Shown piece after piece: positions 25,984-40,900 of a stretch of DNA of 64,000 nt (position 1 is its first letter; each line of letters begins with the position of its first letter). Source of the DNA: Antedon mediterranea (Eukaryota > Echinodermata > Crinoidea > Comatulida > Antedonidae); the NCBI RefSeq assembly GCF_964355755.1, contig NC_092680.1:18639001-18703000 (forward strand), in the 5' to 3' direction. Position numbers and translations under genes: made by a program. The notes beneath the pieces were generated by a model. The model ran no database searches. It was not told the DNA's origin and saw nothing but the letters and a program-made list of their open reading frames with translations.

Positions 25984-28900
25984 ATTATGATGATGATGAT
26001 GATGATATTATGACGATGATGATAATATGATGATATCATGATAAACAATTAGTTATAAAATGCTAAGAGAATGCTAAAATCAGTATTCATTCAGTACAAA
26101 TGACAAAAGTACTGAAAACAACAATGGTATGAGACAAACATAATGAAAATAAATTTCTAATGAAATCTAAAAATCTTCTTTTCCTACACAAAACAAAAAT
26201 TGGTGAAAAACGTACAAACATCTGATAAATATAAACAATCAAAACAAGACAGTGTGCAAAGAACTTGTTTAATATTCAAGCAAATATTTTAAGAACACAT
26301 TTGAACATATTGTCTGCTTCTGACTAAACTTGTGCATGTTTTGCATGTACAGTAATGTATATCTTGCAGGTGAATAAATACATGCAAATGAGTGATTCTA
26401 AAAAATGCACTAATTAAATATATCTGTAAAAAATATCTGTAAATTAGGTTTAGGTGCAAAATCCTAATACTAGTGTGCTTCATCACAATGTGGTTAGGTT
26501 GGGTCGTTCATTCCAATGCAAGGGGTCGAGTATCGGTAAACAACATCCAAAAGCTCTAAATTATAAATCTCAGTGCTGCAAAGCCTTACCTTCATTGCAA
26601 GCCATACAGAGGTTGGGACGTTAGTAAAAGTCTGGGAGTAGTTTTTTTGAAAATGTTGGTGGTAAAAAAGAACAATAGATTGTTTAGTGTAGAGACATAA
26701 AATTTATAAACTGTTTTTAAAAGAAAATGGATAAAATTTGCTTCAGTTTGTGTTGCATAATTTTAACAAAAGTGATTAGTATTTCAATCTAAACTGGTGC
26801 AATTCTAAAGTTATAATTTTTTAAATAACTGGTTCATAATACACCGTGAAAAACTGTGTTCAGGTTAATTCGTAATTCATTCATATTTCATAAACCTGAA
26901 AATGTAATTACCTGTTCCCTTAGGCCCTCTGGATCTGATAGGAAGCCCCTGTCAATGATGTCTCTGAAGCGCCTGTTAACCTTGTGTAAGTCTTCTTTGA
27001 TGTTCTCCATGCTAGCCTTTGCCTGCTTAGCTTCATCCGACTGCCTTGTTAGGACATCAAGGTCACGACCTATCTTGTCTTGCTTTTCTTGGATGTCTTC
27101 TTGTTCATCAAGTTGTTCTTTGATGTCATTAAGAATAAGCTACAGAGAAAAGATGTGTAATTGTAAATTATTTCAGCCTGCATTTAACCAAGAAAGATAA
27201 GAAAGTGTTACGTAATGGCCTATGACAGTGTCTTAAAATAGGCTTGCATTGAGTCAATGACAGTTTGTGTAAATTGATTGTGTAAATATAAATTAAGTAG
27301 ACTATTCCTTACTTGAAAGGAGCTTAGTTCTTCCGCACCGGCTTCCAATCGATTGTGTCGGTCTGCAATCAGGCCTTTGAGATTGGTGTACCGCTTTTTG
27401 ACTCCATCCACTTCATCACGTATGTGAGCTGATTCTGACGGTGTTGGTGCTGCTGACATGAGGTTTGAACTCATGTCTTGAACGGCACACACAGCCCCAT
27501 CAATCTCATCTACCTCATCTTGAAGTGCCTGAAAATTAAGCATAACATTTTGTAATTACAGATAAGCAAGTTTTGAACTGTAGTTTACAGGGACACAATT
27601 TAACTCATCAATAGATCTAAATTTTATATATTTTAATTTATTTGATTGCTTGTTTCCTGAATGTAAGAACTTACTTTTAACTTTTCAAGGTTCTTTGGAT
27701 CTCTTCCCAACATTCCCAATGCATCATGGGATGCTAGTCTTTCTTCGAATCGACTGATGTTAGCTTGTGAATCTTTGAGCTTTTCTTGGAATTCTCCGAG
27801 TTGGTTGGATAAATCTTCATGGGCCAAAAGCTGAGCTTTTAATTCTGAAGAAATAATTAATAAATAAAATGTACACACATTTTAGACAACATTTGACAAA
27901 AACTATGTTATAATTTAGAAATACATGGAGAAAGGTAATTTTTAATTACAAGACCACTTTTTGCTTTTCACTCTTGACATTACAAAAATCGTAAACATTG
28001 ATCAGTCGGAATTGAACCAAGAACTGTAAGGATGGTTAAAACATATTAAACCAAAAAACATTGGTACCACTTTAACCTAATAACTTACCTCCATTCAGAT
28101 TGTCCCACCTTCGGTTGACCTCTGTGACCTCATCACTGATAAATGGATGGTCGACATCTGTGCAGCCAATCAACTTCTCCGCTGAGGTATTTGTAGCAAG
28201 ATGATGATCACGATGGTTGTTTACATCATCATGTATTTGCTACAGTGAATAAGAAACAATATTTGTGAGAATTATGAATTGAGTAAATGAATTAATCAAT
28301 TACGATACCCAAACATTACATCCTCTATAATGTTGAACTTTATAAGAAAATTAGTGCGGAAAAACCAGCTTACCTTAAGTATATCAAGTTGACGTTTGAT
28401 TACAGTTGGTTTTGTCGACACCGGTCCAACAGATGTTAAACGATCTTCTGCTGTGCGTAACCATGGTAGAAACTGGTTGAGTTCATCCGTGTATGATTTG
28501 CATTTCTCGTCAGCTTTTTCTAATCGTTCTTGACGATTACTGACCATTCGGTTCACATTGTCCCACTGGTCTTTAAGTTCATCGTGTTTAACTTTGAGAT
28601 CATCATACTCGGGACCAAACTTAGCATCGTCCATAAGTCCTTGAACCTTTTCGACCATGCGATCATATGTGTACACTTGTTTGACCAACTCCTTTGGTGT
28701 TTCCTATTGGTGAAGAAATGTGTAAACAAAGAAATATAATTATTGTGTTATGAATAGTTCAAACTGAAATAGCTTGTAACAGGACTCGGTAATAAAAAAA
28801 TACACATTGCAAACCTCAAATTCAATAAGTTGTCTTCTTAGTACTTCTGGTTTAGCTGAGATGGGTTTAGTACTTGCTAGATCTTTGTCTTTTGAAGCTA

Positions 28901-31900
28901 ACCATCGTAGCATGTTGGCGTACGAGTCTTCAAAATCTTGCGATTGTAGCAAAGCAGCTTGAAGCTTACCCTGCCTCTCATCTGTAAGAAATGAATAATT
29001 AATAATGGTGTAGGCCCAAAGTACCATTAGCATCACTAGTGTGTACATTTTCAAGATGTGATCATTATGATCATGTTGAAGCTGTGAAAAGTATTTCTTT
29101 TTTTAGCATATGGATTCAAATACAAGTATTATTCAATCTTTATTGAAACTCTGAAACATATATGCAGGTTAATTTCTTGATTGTATCATTACTCAAACAA
29201 ACCTAGTTTTTTGCATATATCTTGGTATGGTGCTTTGGCACTTTCCAGCTTCAAGTTGATCTCCGCTGTTGCCGTCATCTCTGGGTTTAGTACACCAAGC
29301 TTACGTTGACTTTCAGATAATGCTTGAACTTCTGGGCTCTTACGTTCAACTTCTTTCTGGAGACTCTGAGAAATACAAAAGACAAATGTTATTGTATTGA
29401 AGCCATTAAATTAGTAGCATTCATGTACCAAAATAATTAACTTATCAATAATACCTTTTAGAGTGAGGAGTTACAGGTGTAAAAAGAATCTGGTATTTTC
29501 AAATTATAAAATAATTAAATTTTGCATACATAATGTTAAGCAGGAGGACTGAAATCTACAGTAAAATCATCAAATTGGCAGATTTAAGAATCCCTTTTGC
29601 CAAAGAACAAGTTCTGGATGGAAGGACGAATGCTGTTTGATGCCATCTCTATACATGATGAAAGTTGGTGTCAAGGTATTCTCATTGCATTTTCATTAGA
29701 GCCTCCTTACCTTTGTTTGTTCCATTTGCTGTTTAACAGCATCTGGATTGGAAGCAATGGCTGGAAGTGCTGTAACCTTGTTACCAAAACCAGTCAACCA
29801 ATCTGAGAAATCTTGCAAGTTGTCGTGGAACTTTTCACTTTCCAGAAGCACATTATCAATCTTATCTTCTCTGTCATCAAGGCGATTCTTTAAATCATCC
29901 CATTGCTTGGTGATGTCATTGATCTGCTGTTGTAGTGGTGAGTCTTGTCTGGATTGAGGATCCTGTTTTTCCAAGAGGTTCTTGCCAGCCTCTTTGATGT
30001 ATTCCATCTGCGCTTCATGACTCGCAAACTCATCTTGCAGAACCTGATGAAATTAAAAACCAAAATGTGATTATCTTAATTTGTGACAAGCAGAAGGCAA
30101 TGGCAATAGATTGGCAGGAATCCTTTCAAGCAGAAGGCAATGGCAATAGATTGGCAGGAATCCTTTCAAGCAGAAGGCAATGGCAATAGATTGGCAGGAG
30201 TCCTTTCAAGCAGAAGGCAATGGCAATAGATTGGCAGGAGTCCTTTCAAGCAGAAGGCAATGGCAATAGATTGGCAGGAGTCCTTTCAAGCAGAAGGCAA
30301 TGGCAATAGATTGGCAGGAATCCTTTCAAGCAGAAGGCAATGGCAATAGATTGGCAGGAGTCCTTTCAAGCAGAAGGCAATGGCAATAGATTGGCAGGAA
30401 TCCTTTCAAGCAGAAGGCAATGGCAATAGATTGGCAGGAATCCTTTCAAGCAGAAGGCAATGGCAATAGATTGGCAGGAATTCATTCAAGCAGAAGGCAG
30501 TGGCAATAGATTGGCAGGAATTCTTTCAAGCAGAAGGCAATGGCAATAGATTGGCAGGAATTCTTTACAAAGGACTCTTTGTACCTTTTGCATAACAAAT
30601 CTCTGTACATAAGTGTAGTTACTAAAGGCCTGGGTACAAAATTTGCCAAAGGGATGCTTGTACAATGGATTGAAAATCTTGTGTGCGAATTTAGCTTAAA
30701 TTCAGGAGTACCATAAGATTATTCTCGAGTATGGGATTATACTTGGTAATATACAGTAACTAAAATGTAGTCTTTACTTAATCATAGACTGTTGTTTTTC
30801 CTCCTATCTATTTTATCACATGATTTTCTGTGTATTTTCATGTAGTAAATGTAATTTGTATTTAAATGTAGTAGTCTTTTAGTTCATTTTTTTTTTCAAT
30901 CTCATGACTCTCACTACAATACAGTACTGTATAACAATGGAATGGCCATATGGTTTTTAAAACATATGGTTATGTATTATGAAAACAATATATTTGGTTG
31001 CATCATGTGATTTCAATGAATTAACAAATGCACATGTTAACTCCCAAAGATATTCACTGATCAGTGATCTTAAAAGTGTTACCTCAATTTGTTGTTTCTG
31101 GTTGCGTAATATTCCTGGTTCTACTCCGATTGGCCCTAATACAGACATCATCTTCTCTTTTTCGCTGAGCCATGTTTTTAGTCGGTTGTGGGCAGACTCA
31201 AAATCACTGAGGCTCTTTATAGCCTGTTCAAGTGCCTGGGTTCTTGCTTTGGCTTTATCTTGTAAACGAATCCATCTCTCTTCTGCAAAGAAGAAATCAT
31301 AGAGAAGGTAACCAAATAGAACGTATGGAATAATCTCCCAGTATGACATCATCATGTATCAATAAATAGCCAATCAATCAATCAATCAATCATTCAAACA
31401 TTTACAACTTCAAGATCTTTTTAGTTGAGAAATGAAGCAAAGAATATTGACCAAATACTACACTACAGAACATGTTTTTAATAAGAGACTTCCAATTAAA
31501 AAATACCTTTGACTTTAGATAACTGCCTCAATGGGGATAGACTTAGAAATGCTGTACAGATTAGAACATTGGTAGGCTAATTAATTAATTTACAAGCCCA
31601 TCCACATAGTTTTATCTTCATTTATACACACTTAAAATACTGTAAGTTAAAGATTAAAAAGAACACATGCGCACTTTTACAAGTTAGTTATTATGAATAT
31701 ATTTAACTAAATGGGAAAATAATTAGTGAAAATTTAAAGAATGCACTAACATTTTCAAAGAAAAAATAATTAGGAAACATTTTGGTATACTGACTATGAA
31801 ATTATGGTCACACATCAGGCTCCTAATTTTAGTTTTATTTTGTAAATTTATTGGTGACCGTTTATCTTTTATTTTTATACAGTATCTTTCAGTTTTTGGC

Positions 31901-34900
31901 TATCTAGCTTTTTACAAGCTCTTTTGAGCTTTTTATCCATTTTTTTTCATATGATGAAAAATTGTAATTTGAATTGAATACTCAGATGCAGCATCTAATT
32001 AACAACACCCCTGAACAATAAATGGTTGAACCCACACATGGTTGATTCACAGTTGAGTGATGACATCATTAGGGATTGCCTGCAGGTTATGTTTATTTGA
32101 TTTAACAGTAAATCACAAGTGGCTATTCAACAAGTTATTTTGCACAAATTATGTCACTATCTGGAAAATAATTTCTTTGTTTTATGTACATTCATAAACA
32201 AATTATTATTGTTATCATTCCATAGGAGGGTTTCCCTCCTGTTGTAGTTGTCTGGGCCTATTTTATATCCTCCAAGTGTTGTCTGCCCCTGTTTGAATCA
32301 TCTCATATTATTATATATGGGATGCCATGGAGGTCAAAAATAAGTCTCCATGGTCATTCCTAATACATTAACATTAGTAAAATCCATGTTCTTCTCATTC
32401 AAGATTAATTTTCAGGCTTATTATAAATGAATGAGTCATATACAACTTGATGGGCCTTGTATATGTATGAAAATAATAGATATTTAGTTTGTTATTTATT
32501 TACATGTATTATTACTAATATTATGTACATATTAATATTATTTATATCTATATTATACAATAGTAGTAGCGTCGATCCTTTGTAATTTCCTTATCCCAAC
32601 CCAATAGAACGATTATCATGCCTTTGGCGCTGACACACCCACTAATCCTTAGTGATGTAAATGTATCTACTATGCCCCTACAATCTTCTAAGTCACGGGA
32701 CAACTAGAGCTAGAAATGTAACAGCAAGAAATTGTCCATCAAACGTATTTCTATCCTTTATTTCTCCATGTTTAGACCGAATATCTTTGAAATAGACACA
32801 TCTTCAGCAATTCTCCACCATATTTGTCACATGTAAACACATTCAGGTCACAGAAAGGTCAAAGATATAACATATTTTTTATATTAAATCATCAAAATGT
32901 ATAGGTATTTACTATATATAGAGATTCTACTATATTCATTGTACAGTGCATGACGATGGTGATATTATTATTAGTGAAGATAATATACTATATAATATTG
33001 TTACTATTAGCAAGCTAAAGACAAAAAGAACACAAATTATATTCATTAATACTATTGTTATTATAATAATGGACAAGGCTGTAGCCTTTAAATTAAAGGT
33101 CTTCAATCTAAAAATAGAAAATATAGTGCTGTAAATTCAATTAGCATAGTAAAGTGCCTTATTACATTCTAATGATATTGTAAGTGTCTTTGAAGGGGTT
33201 TTTCTTGTCAATCAAATCATGATCAAATCAGCATTTGGAACTCCTTATTGAGGAGGTAAGTTATCCCCTCAGTACAATTGACAATAAGGCCACATGTGTT
33301 TATGTTAAATAATAATAAATAAGAAAAAATAAATAAATTTGAACACTAGTAATCATAATGTGAACAAAATGCAATAAACACACAAATTGAAACTAATACA
33401 ATTATATATTTCAGGATAATGAGGAAGTCCAATCAATAAATTCAGTTTCCGCTTATAATATCGGAGTCTAAAAATTAATTAAGATAAAGTATTACTTCCA
33501 TTGTTGTTCATACAACTAAAAACAAAACAGTTTTGGAATCAAATTTAGATATTTATTCTTACACATATAGTAATTGAGAAAAAAGTTATGGGTCACTTTA
33601 TTTCTGGATGAAATTAGAGATCAGATAAATTAGAGATCAGATAAATATATGTAGTATATATAACAGAACCATATTTTCTCCATAAAGCATGGTTCCCACT
33701 AGCGACGCAACGCAAGGACGTAACGCAACGCAAGTGAATTGACCAATCACAAGCGATGGCTTATTTGCTTGTGATTGCTAACTGTCTATAACTTCGCTTG
33801 TCATTGGTTAAAACACTTGCGTTGCGTTTACGTCCTTGCGTTACGTTCTAGTGGGAACCAAGCTTAAACAATGCTCTACAATAAAGCACTCATTTCCACA
33901 TCAAAAAATATAAGATATTCCACCATGTGTATTTATTATTAAATGAACTGTCATATTAAAATAATATGACAACAGCTAATAAATAAACAATTAAGGACTT
34001 TCAGGGACCTGTCGTGTATGGTGAATTTATCTTTAAAAGCAAATATGAGTGATTGAATTTTTATACTTCTTCTTAACAGTAAAATAAACATACATAATAC
34101 TTGACTAATTAGTTAGTTTTTCTTTGCATTACAATGGCAGCGACCACCATTGTGTGATTTATGTTGCCTTGTGAATATAAAATGTTATAATAAATATTAT
34201 AATAAATATTATGATAATGTAGGATTTAAATTTGAAAATGATCATTTCCAGTGCTGTATCTCCACATACGGTATTTGTCTATTATCATAGGCAATCTCTG
34301 TAATACAGCATCTCATGTGAATCACATCTGGTGCCTGTTTGTTAAGGTTTATAGTTACAGTACTATGATACACAGGCGTCACCTGTGAAACACATATGAT
34401 GCTGTATTTCACAATTTTTCTATGATACTGGGCAAATTACATACAGTAGTGAGAATCTGTTATTCTACAACACTCACAAAATGTTTTCAGAATTGTATTG
34501 GTTATTTGTTACTATTTACATACAAAAACAGCATTCATAAATCTTCTTCGTCACAAGTAAAAATCAGGCCTGAATTTAAATCTTAAAAATCGGTCATGAA
34601 AGTCATGCTAATACCATCATAAATTTAATTAATTACAGACAGCTCTCATATAGTTCTTATAGGGTCTTATGGCAAAACAATTACAGAATGTGGACGCTTT
34701 CAATTGTAATCTAGAGAAGATGTGTAGTGCTCATATATTATCCAATTTAAAAAAACTAAATTATCTAAAGTATGACAATTGTTAAGTATGACATAAAAAA
34801 AACGTAGTAAAACTATTTTAAGAGGTAATTTCCCCCACTCTTCGTCAATAACAATACCAATTTCCCTTACTGTCTAAAACTTAAATGGTTACTAGTTATA

Positions 34901-37900
34901 AAACACCTACTCAAAAGAAATCTAATAATCGTTCATTACTACACAATATGATTGTTTGAAAACAAAAACAGACGTTTTGAAAGGCATAAAAGAAACGGTT
35001 CCCTGTGCAACAACACGTTAACAATACCAATTAATCGGTTAAATTAATCTAATAATAATGGTATAAGGAATTATGTGTTAAAAGTACACTCAATTTGGTA
35101 CTTTATATCAAAACTTGGCATATATTTTTCTTTGTAAACACAGTGGAGGAGGATTCAGGATTTTGAGAATGGAGGAAGGGGTGAATGGGGAGGGGGGTTG
35201 TGCTGAGTGTTACAAAGCCTTGTACCATACATGATTCAACATGCTTTTAAGCTCTTGATGTCATGGCTAAATTCCATAGAATCATCAGGTTATGAAATTG
35301 TTCTCTGGTCCTTGATGAGGAATCTGAGAAGATTCAGTTCATGTGAATGATAGCTGATTACCCTAATTAAATTACTATCATTTTACAATTCCATTACAGC
35401 CTGACTGTACATACAATAAATTTCCAAACCATCTGGCTCAGACCTGCAGAGTCTAAAAACAACTTGACACCAGACAACCAGAAATATCATCAATCAATAT
35501 TAATATCATTTATAATGATTAAAAGCTACATATTGAAATCTGTTTAGATGGGTCAAGTTCAAATTTAAATGACAACCCATAAATCAACAGTAGAAGATAA
35601 GACAAATTTAATCCTTATTAAATAGCAATCCATCAAAATCACCTTCCTGTACACCTATCCACCTGTTTCCTATAAATGGATGCTACACTTTAAAATAGAT
35701 TAAGATAGAAGATGGGATGTTATTAAGTTTAAATGGTAAAGAAGTAGCTATAGTTACATAATGTTGATGTTACACTTTGAGATAGATATCAAAGTTGTAG
35801 CAGAGCAACTGAAGAACCAGATCAGATCAAGCCACTACAGTTAAATCAAAACAGTAAAATGTCCAGTGTATGTTTACTTTTACCATAGAGATATTATAAT
35901 AATATGCTTTTACTAAAGTGCAATTCTTTTATTGAAAATGAGTAAGCTTCTTGTAACTAATCAATAGGGCTAATCTCAGTTGACCTCACTCAGACCTCTT
36001 ATTCAGACAATAATATGTTACAATTAAATTCCATCATGTGAAACACAGACAATCAATAAATAAAAATGTTTTTATATAATATTAGTTATATGTAAGTTTG
36101 CCTGGCAACAAAATTAAAGTTATTTTGTTAGAGCTGGAACTGTTTTTAACATTTATGGTAAAACTTTTGTAATAAAAAAATGTTTAGAAATATTTTGTTT
36201 CACAAATGGACATATAATATAATATATATAGAATTAATGTTCTGTGTTTATACTGTATATATATATTATAATATATAATTTGTCTGAATCACTTACTAAA
36301 TAGTATTCAGACAAAAATATGTAATATTAATTTCATGTCGTACAGTAGGATACAAGTTGTCAGACCATATTTCCAAACAAATTTCATGAATATATTTAAC
36401 AGCAGAAAGGGAAGCTTTTAAATACGCTAGATTGGATTCACTTCTGGGAGGTGTAAAGTGATTCTATCAAGCTTCTTCAGTCAGCCTTCATATTAAGGGT
36501 GGAAGTGTCACACCATGAAATTTACTCAAAAAAGAACAATTCACAAGCAGATGTCTACCAGGTGGCAAAGAACAACATCAGGTCTATGACCTTACTCTAC
36601 AATTCTACAATATATTTAAATATTATACAATTCAATTTATAAAATTTATCATTTTGTATATTTTGTATATGATAGTCGGAAATTCTTATTAATATTAAAT
36701 TATTCGATAGAAAGCCAACCTCTTTTTTAATTAAGAATTAATATTTTCAAATTAAATTATTTAACACATTTTTAATTACAAAAACATTTTTCATTAATTT
36801 ATCATGAATGTTGTAGCAGCAGATAAAATAAATAATAAATAATAATTTTATCTGGCACAAGCTTTTGGAACTGCATTATTAGGGAGACGCCACTATGAAG
36901 GAACACTTTTCCATGAAGGGGATTCCAGGACCACCTCTATTATAAGGACACTTTTTTGAGTTTTGAAGGTGTTGCCTTTATAGGTGTTCTGTGAAAGTGT
37001 TTGGTATATTTTCTAAATATGTTCCTGAAAACGTTTAGTACCCATGTGATTTTTCTGTACTACTGTAGTCTACCTCACGTACCAAAATGTGCATTCGGAA
37101 CTATTGGGAATTGTAGTAAATTGATTGGTATCTATTGACCCCTAGGTCAATATTTATAACCCTTATGACTTAATAATGGGTGAATAAAGAAATAAAATGC
37201 TGAGGTAATTTCCCATTGAGTGGGTTCACCTCCGGTAAAACAAAGCAATCTATTATTCTGTATAATTCATTCAACCAATTATCTCAAATCTAGACACCCA
37301 GAAAACCGGAAGTCGTTCTAAAGCAACTTTTCTATTTATTAAAACAAATTCCAAAAACATGTATTTAAACATTTTTTTTTTCTAAATCTTATTTCAGCAA
37401 AAAATATGAGTTTGTGAGGGCACTCATTTTCTTAAAACTGAGAAAGTTTATGCTTAAAAACCGAAGTATGTATGTATGTAGCATATACCCACATAATCAG
37501 TTTGTATAACCCCAAATACACGCATGGTGATCTTATTTTTATCTATATTTTCTCCCAGTGAAAATAATTTCAATATTAATATTGCTAGGTCTATTCAATA
37601 CACAATCACTTTATTCTTTCATAGAATTTTCATTCCTAAACAGCTGAAAATCAACATGTCAACTACCAGCTTGATTTAAAATGAATATTCATAAATCTCT
37701 CTATTTAGATAGTTCACTCTTAGTATACATAGCAATAGCATGGTGACACAATCATACCACTATTGTAATGCTATAACTATAACACTGGAAAAACATAAAA
37801 TTTCTCACTGCAGTTCAAATAGAATTCTGTGTCTCAAATACTTTATTTCTTGTTTAATAGTATTGTTAGAATTGGAAATGACGTGCATCGTGAGGTTGGC

Positions 37901-40900
37901 ATAGAAATAAATTAATGTTATAAATTGAAGGAGATATTCATAATTATTCCCCTTTCTGTCTGAGTGATGATATTATATACAACCAATGTAATAAAACCAT
38001 TGAAAAGGGAATGAGAAGGGATTTTGACACAAGAATTATGGTATATAGAACTAGTTTAAAAACATATACCCAAGGCATAACTGCATGAAGGCTTGGCTTC
38101 TGAATGGATTCCAGCCTGAAAAAACAGTGCATGATTTAAGCATGGACCTATAAATTAGGTGCATTATAGGTCCATGATTTAAGCATGTATCTGCTGAAAT
38201 TCTAGGTATCTGGGTTGATACCGTAAAAGAGAAAAACAGTACAAGACACAAGCAAGGAAAAAACCTAGAAATAAGGTTCATAAGAAATTGATCATTGTAT
38301 GTACTACAAGCCAGGAACTCTTCCCTGCTACAAACATAGTATAAACATTGGATGAATTATAAATAATTTAATTTTCTTTATATAGGCCTATTGATTGTTC
38401 TAAAGTAAACAAATACCCAGGTCTTAATTTAATCAACTTGTTGAATAATCTACTATATATGTTTAACAAAAGGTAGACAAATAATGAATAGCTGGTTTAA
38501 AGATAATTAGTGAAAAAGTGAATTAGTTTGTAGACAGATTAATGTGAGCATCTTATGAGTGGTGATACTAGAAAAGATGCTTCAGCTTTTGGTGAGACTT
38601 TACTTATTGTTTGAATTGTAAAGTTTGTCTTAATCCTGGATCTTCAAATACTAATGAGTTCAAAATAGAAAACAAATGCTCTGCAGTCTTTTTCTCACAT
38701 TGAATCCTTACACAATAAGCCTATTCAAATCCAATGTAACACAAACATGAAGGATTTCTTAATTCAGAAAAATTGGAAAAGATTATTTTGGACCAAAATT
38801 GGATGCAATTTCTAAGTTTTCACATTCTACAGTAAAATGTAAACCTTTTCTATATATCAACACTATAATTCCTGATAAGAACACATTTAAGGCTAGAATA
38901 AATATTTAATAAACAAAACAAATAAAATAAGAACATCTGAGTTTGTCTATCTATAAGAATAAACAAACATCTAATAACCTTTTACCATTTTATCACATAA
39001 ATTTATGGAATCTGTTAACTTCTAAAAAGAAAAATGCCCAGCCATTGATAACATTAGAATTATTATATATACTTCAAATATGGGTAATATGACCCTGAAT
39101 CTATTACCTGCCTTATTGTTGTTAATTGCACACAGTAGATTATATCTGGGATTTTCCATGGGGTTTCCTATATAGAATACCCAACCCAATCATTTTTATC
39201 AATATATCAACTATTATGGTAACTGGGTTGGATTGATTACTGATTGTACTTAAATTAGATAACCTAAAAATGGATAAAATGTGCAATTAAAGAGTTCAAA
39301 GTCTATACTTTTACAATAGAATAATATATAATTTATTTCTACATATTTAATGTTACAGTGTACTTCAATATTGATAGGTGTTCTTTTGTAATGTTTGTTA
39401 TGATTAATTATTCTTGTTTAAACATCTGTTCAGTAAGACTTTGCACGTAACCCTCTCAGGTATTTTTAAAATTCTATGCTAGTATTGTAAAATTGTATAT
39501 ACAGTATAATTCCCTATTAAGAGGACACCTTTGTGACCTAACAAAGTGTCCCTTAAAGTGCTAGTGCCACAGCCTTTAAATTAAGATATTAATGATTTTT
39601 TGGGTAGACTTAATGTCTATAAATCTTGACCGAAATTTGCATTGACCTACTTTTAACGGTATGGCCGTAATCGCCTCTTAATTAGGAACGTTAATATGCC
39701 CTCGTACTTTATAAGCGTGACGTCACAGGCAGAAGACATTCTACTTCCGCCTTTTAAAACAACACACGTGCATGCATGAGACGCTGGTTTACTACTAATA
39801 ATATATACTGTATACTGCTTTCTACTGGTACTAATTGTTATTTTCAACTATTATTATTGTCAGCTACTTTTTTATTTATCTATTATAATAAATCAATATG
39901 CCTTCTCGCTGTGTTGCTGCGAATTGTGATCATGAAAATAACTTATTGTTTCGGTGGCCAAAGGACAGTTCCATCGCCAGGCAATGGACGCGATTTGTAC
40001 GTACAAAACGCGATAAGTGGAAACCCACAGCTCGATCAGTGCTCTGTTTTAAGCATTTTTCAGACGATTCATTTACAAACATGGGTCAATTCAAAGCTGG
40101 TCTAGCTACAAAGTAAGTATTTGTTAATTAGATGAATTTACTTTTAATATTTTACCTTCAACAAAAACTGCATAAAATACGTTCGCCGTCGCTATTGTTA
40201 GGCCTGCTGGGCCCGCTGGGCCAAGCCTAGCTTCTAGGCGCGCCGGCACATAATTTGCAGTAACATTAAAACTACTGTACATACATACAGAGTACAGTTG
40301 CTCCGCCTGATATATATGTATAGTATTTACTTTATGTTGGTTTATCTTTAAATAAACTTAACATAATTAATAAGTAATAGTAACAGTTTTGCCTACACCA
40401 CACAGATAACTCAACTAGGCCTAACCTAGTTGTTATGTATTTGGCTTATTACATTAATAATAATGGGATAAGGGCTAGCCTAGCCAGGCCTAATTAGTAC
40501 TACTGAATGCTGTACAAACATGATGGAGGTTAGTCAATGCCTACACTATTATGCTCAGTAGGAGAATGTCCTGTCGGTGTAAGTGGGAACTAACAACTAT
40601 ATTATAATTATATTGCTTACGTTATTTTGCCCTTAATATTAACTAGACAACGGTTTCCTCACTACTTTTAGGCTTTTACTGAATGCCAAAACAGCGGTAC
40701 CAACAATACATGTTGTGAGGGAGACATCCGACGATGGTGGTCAGGTGGCCAAAGAGTGTACAGCACAGAGGTTAGTGTAATAGATTCAATAAATAAAAGA
40801 AAAAATGTTTAGGTTTGTCTGATATTTATTTATTAATAGTATTAATATTCATTCCAACAGGTCAGCATTTGTTAAAAGAGAAAAGGCGGGAGTGATCAGG

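Noticed and set aside
30087-30566. CRISPR-like array
   Set aside because: Units are contiguous with no unique spacers and lie in a eukaryotic intron; it is a minisatellite.
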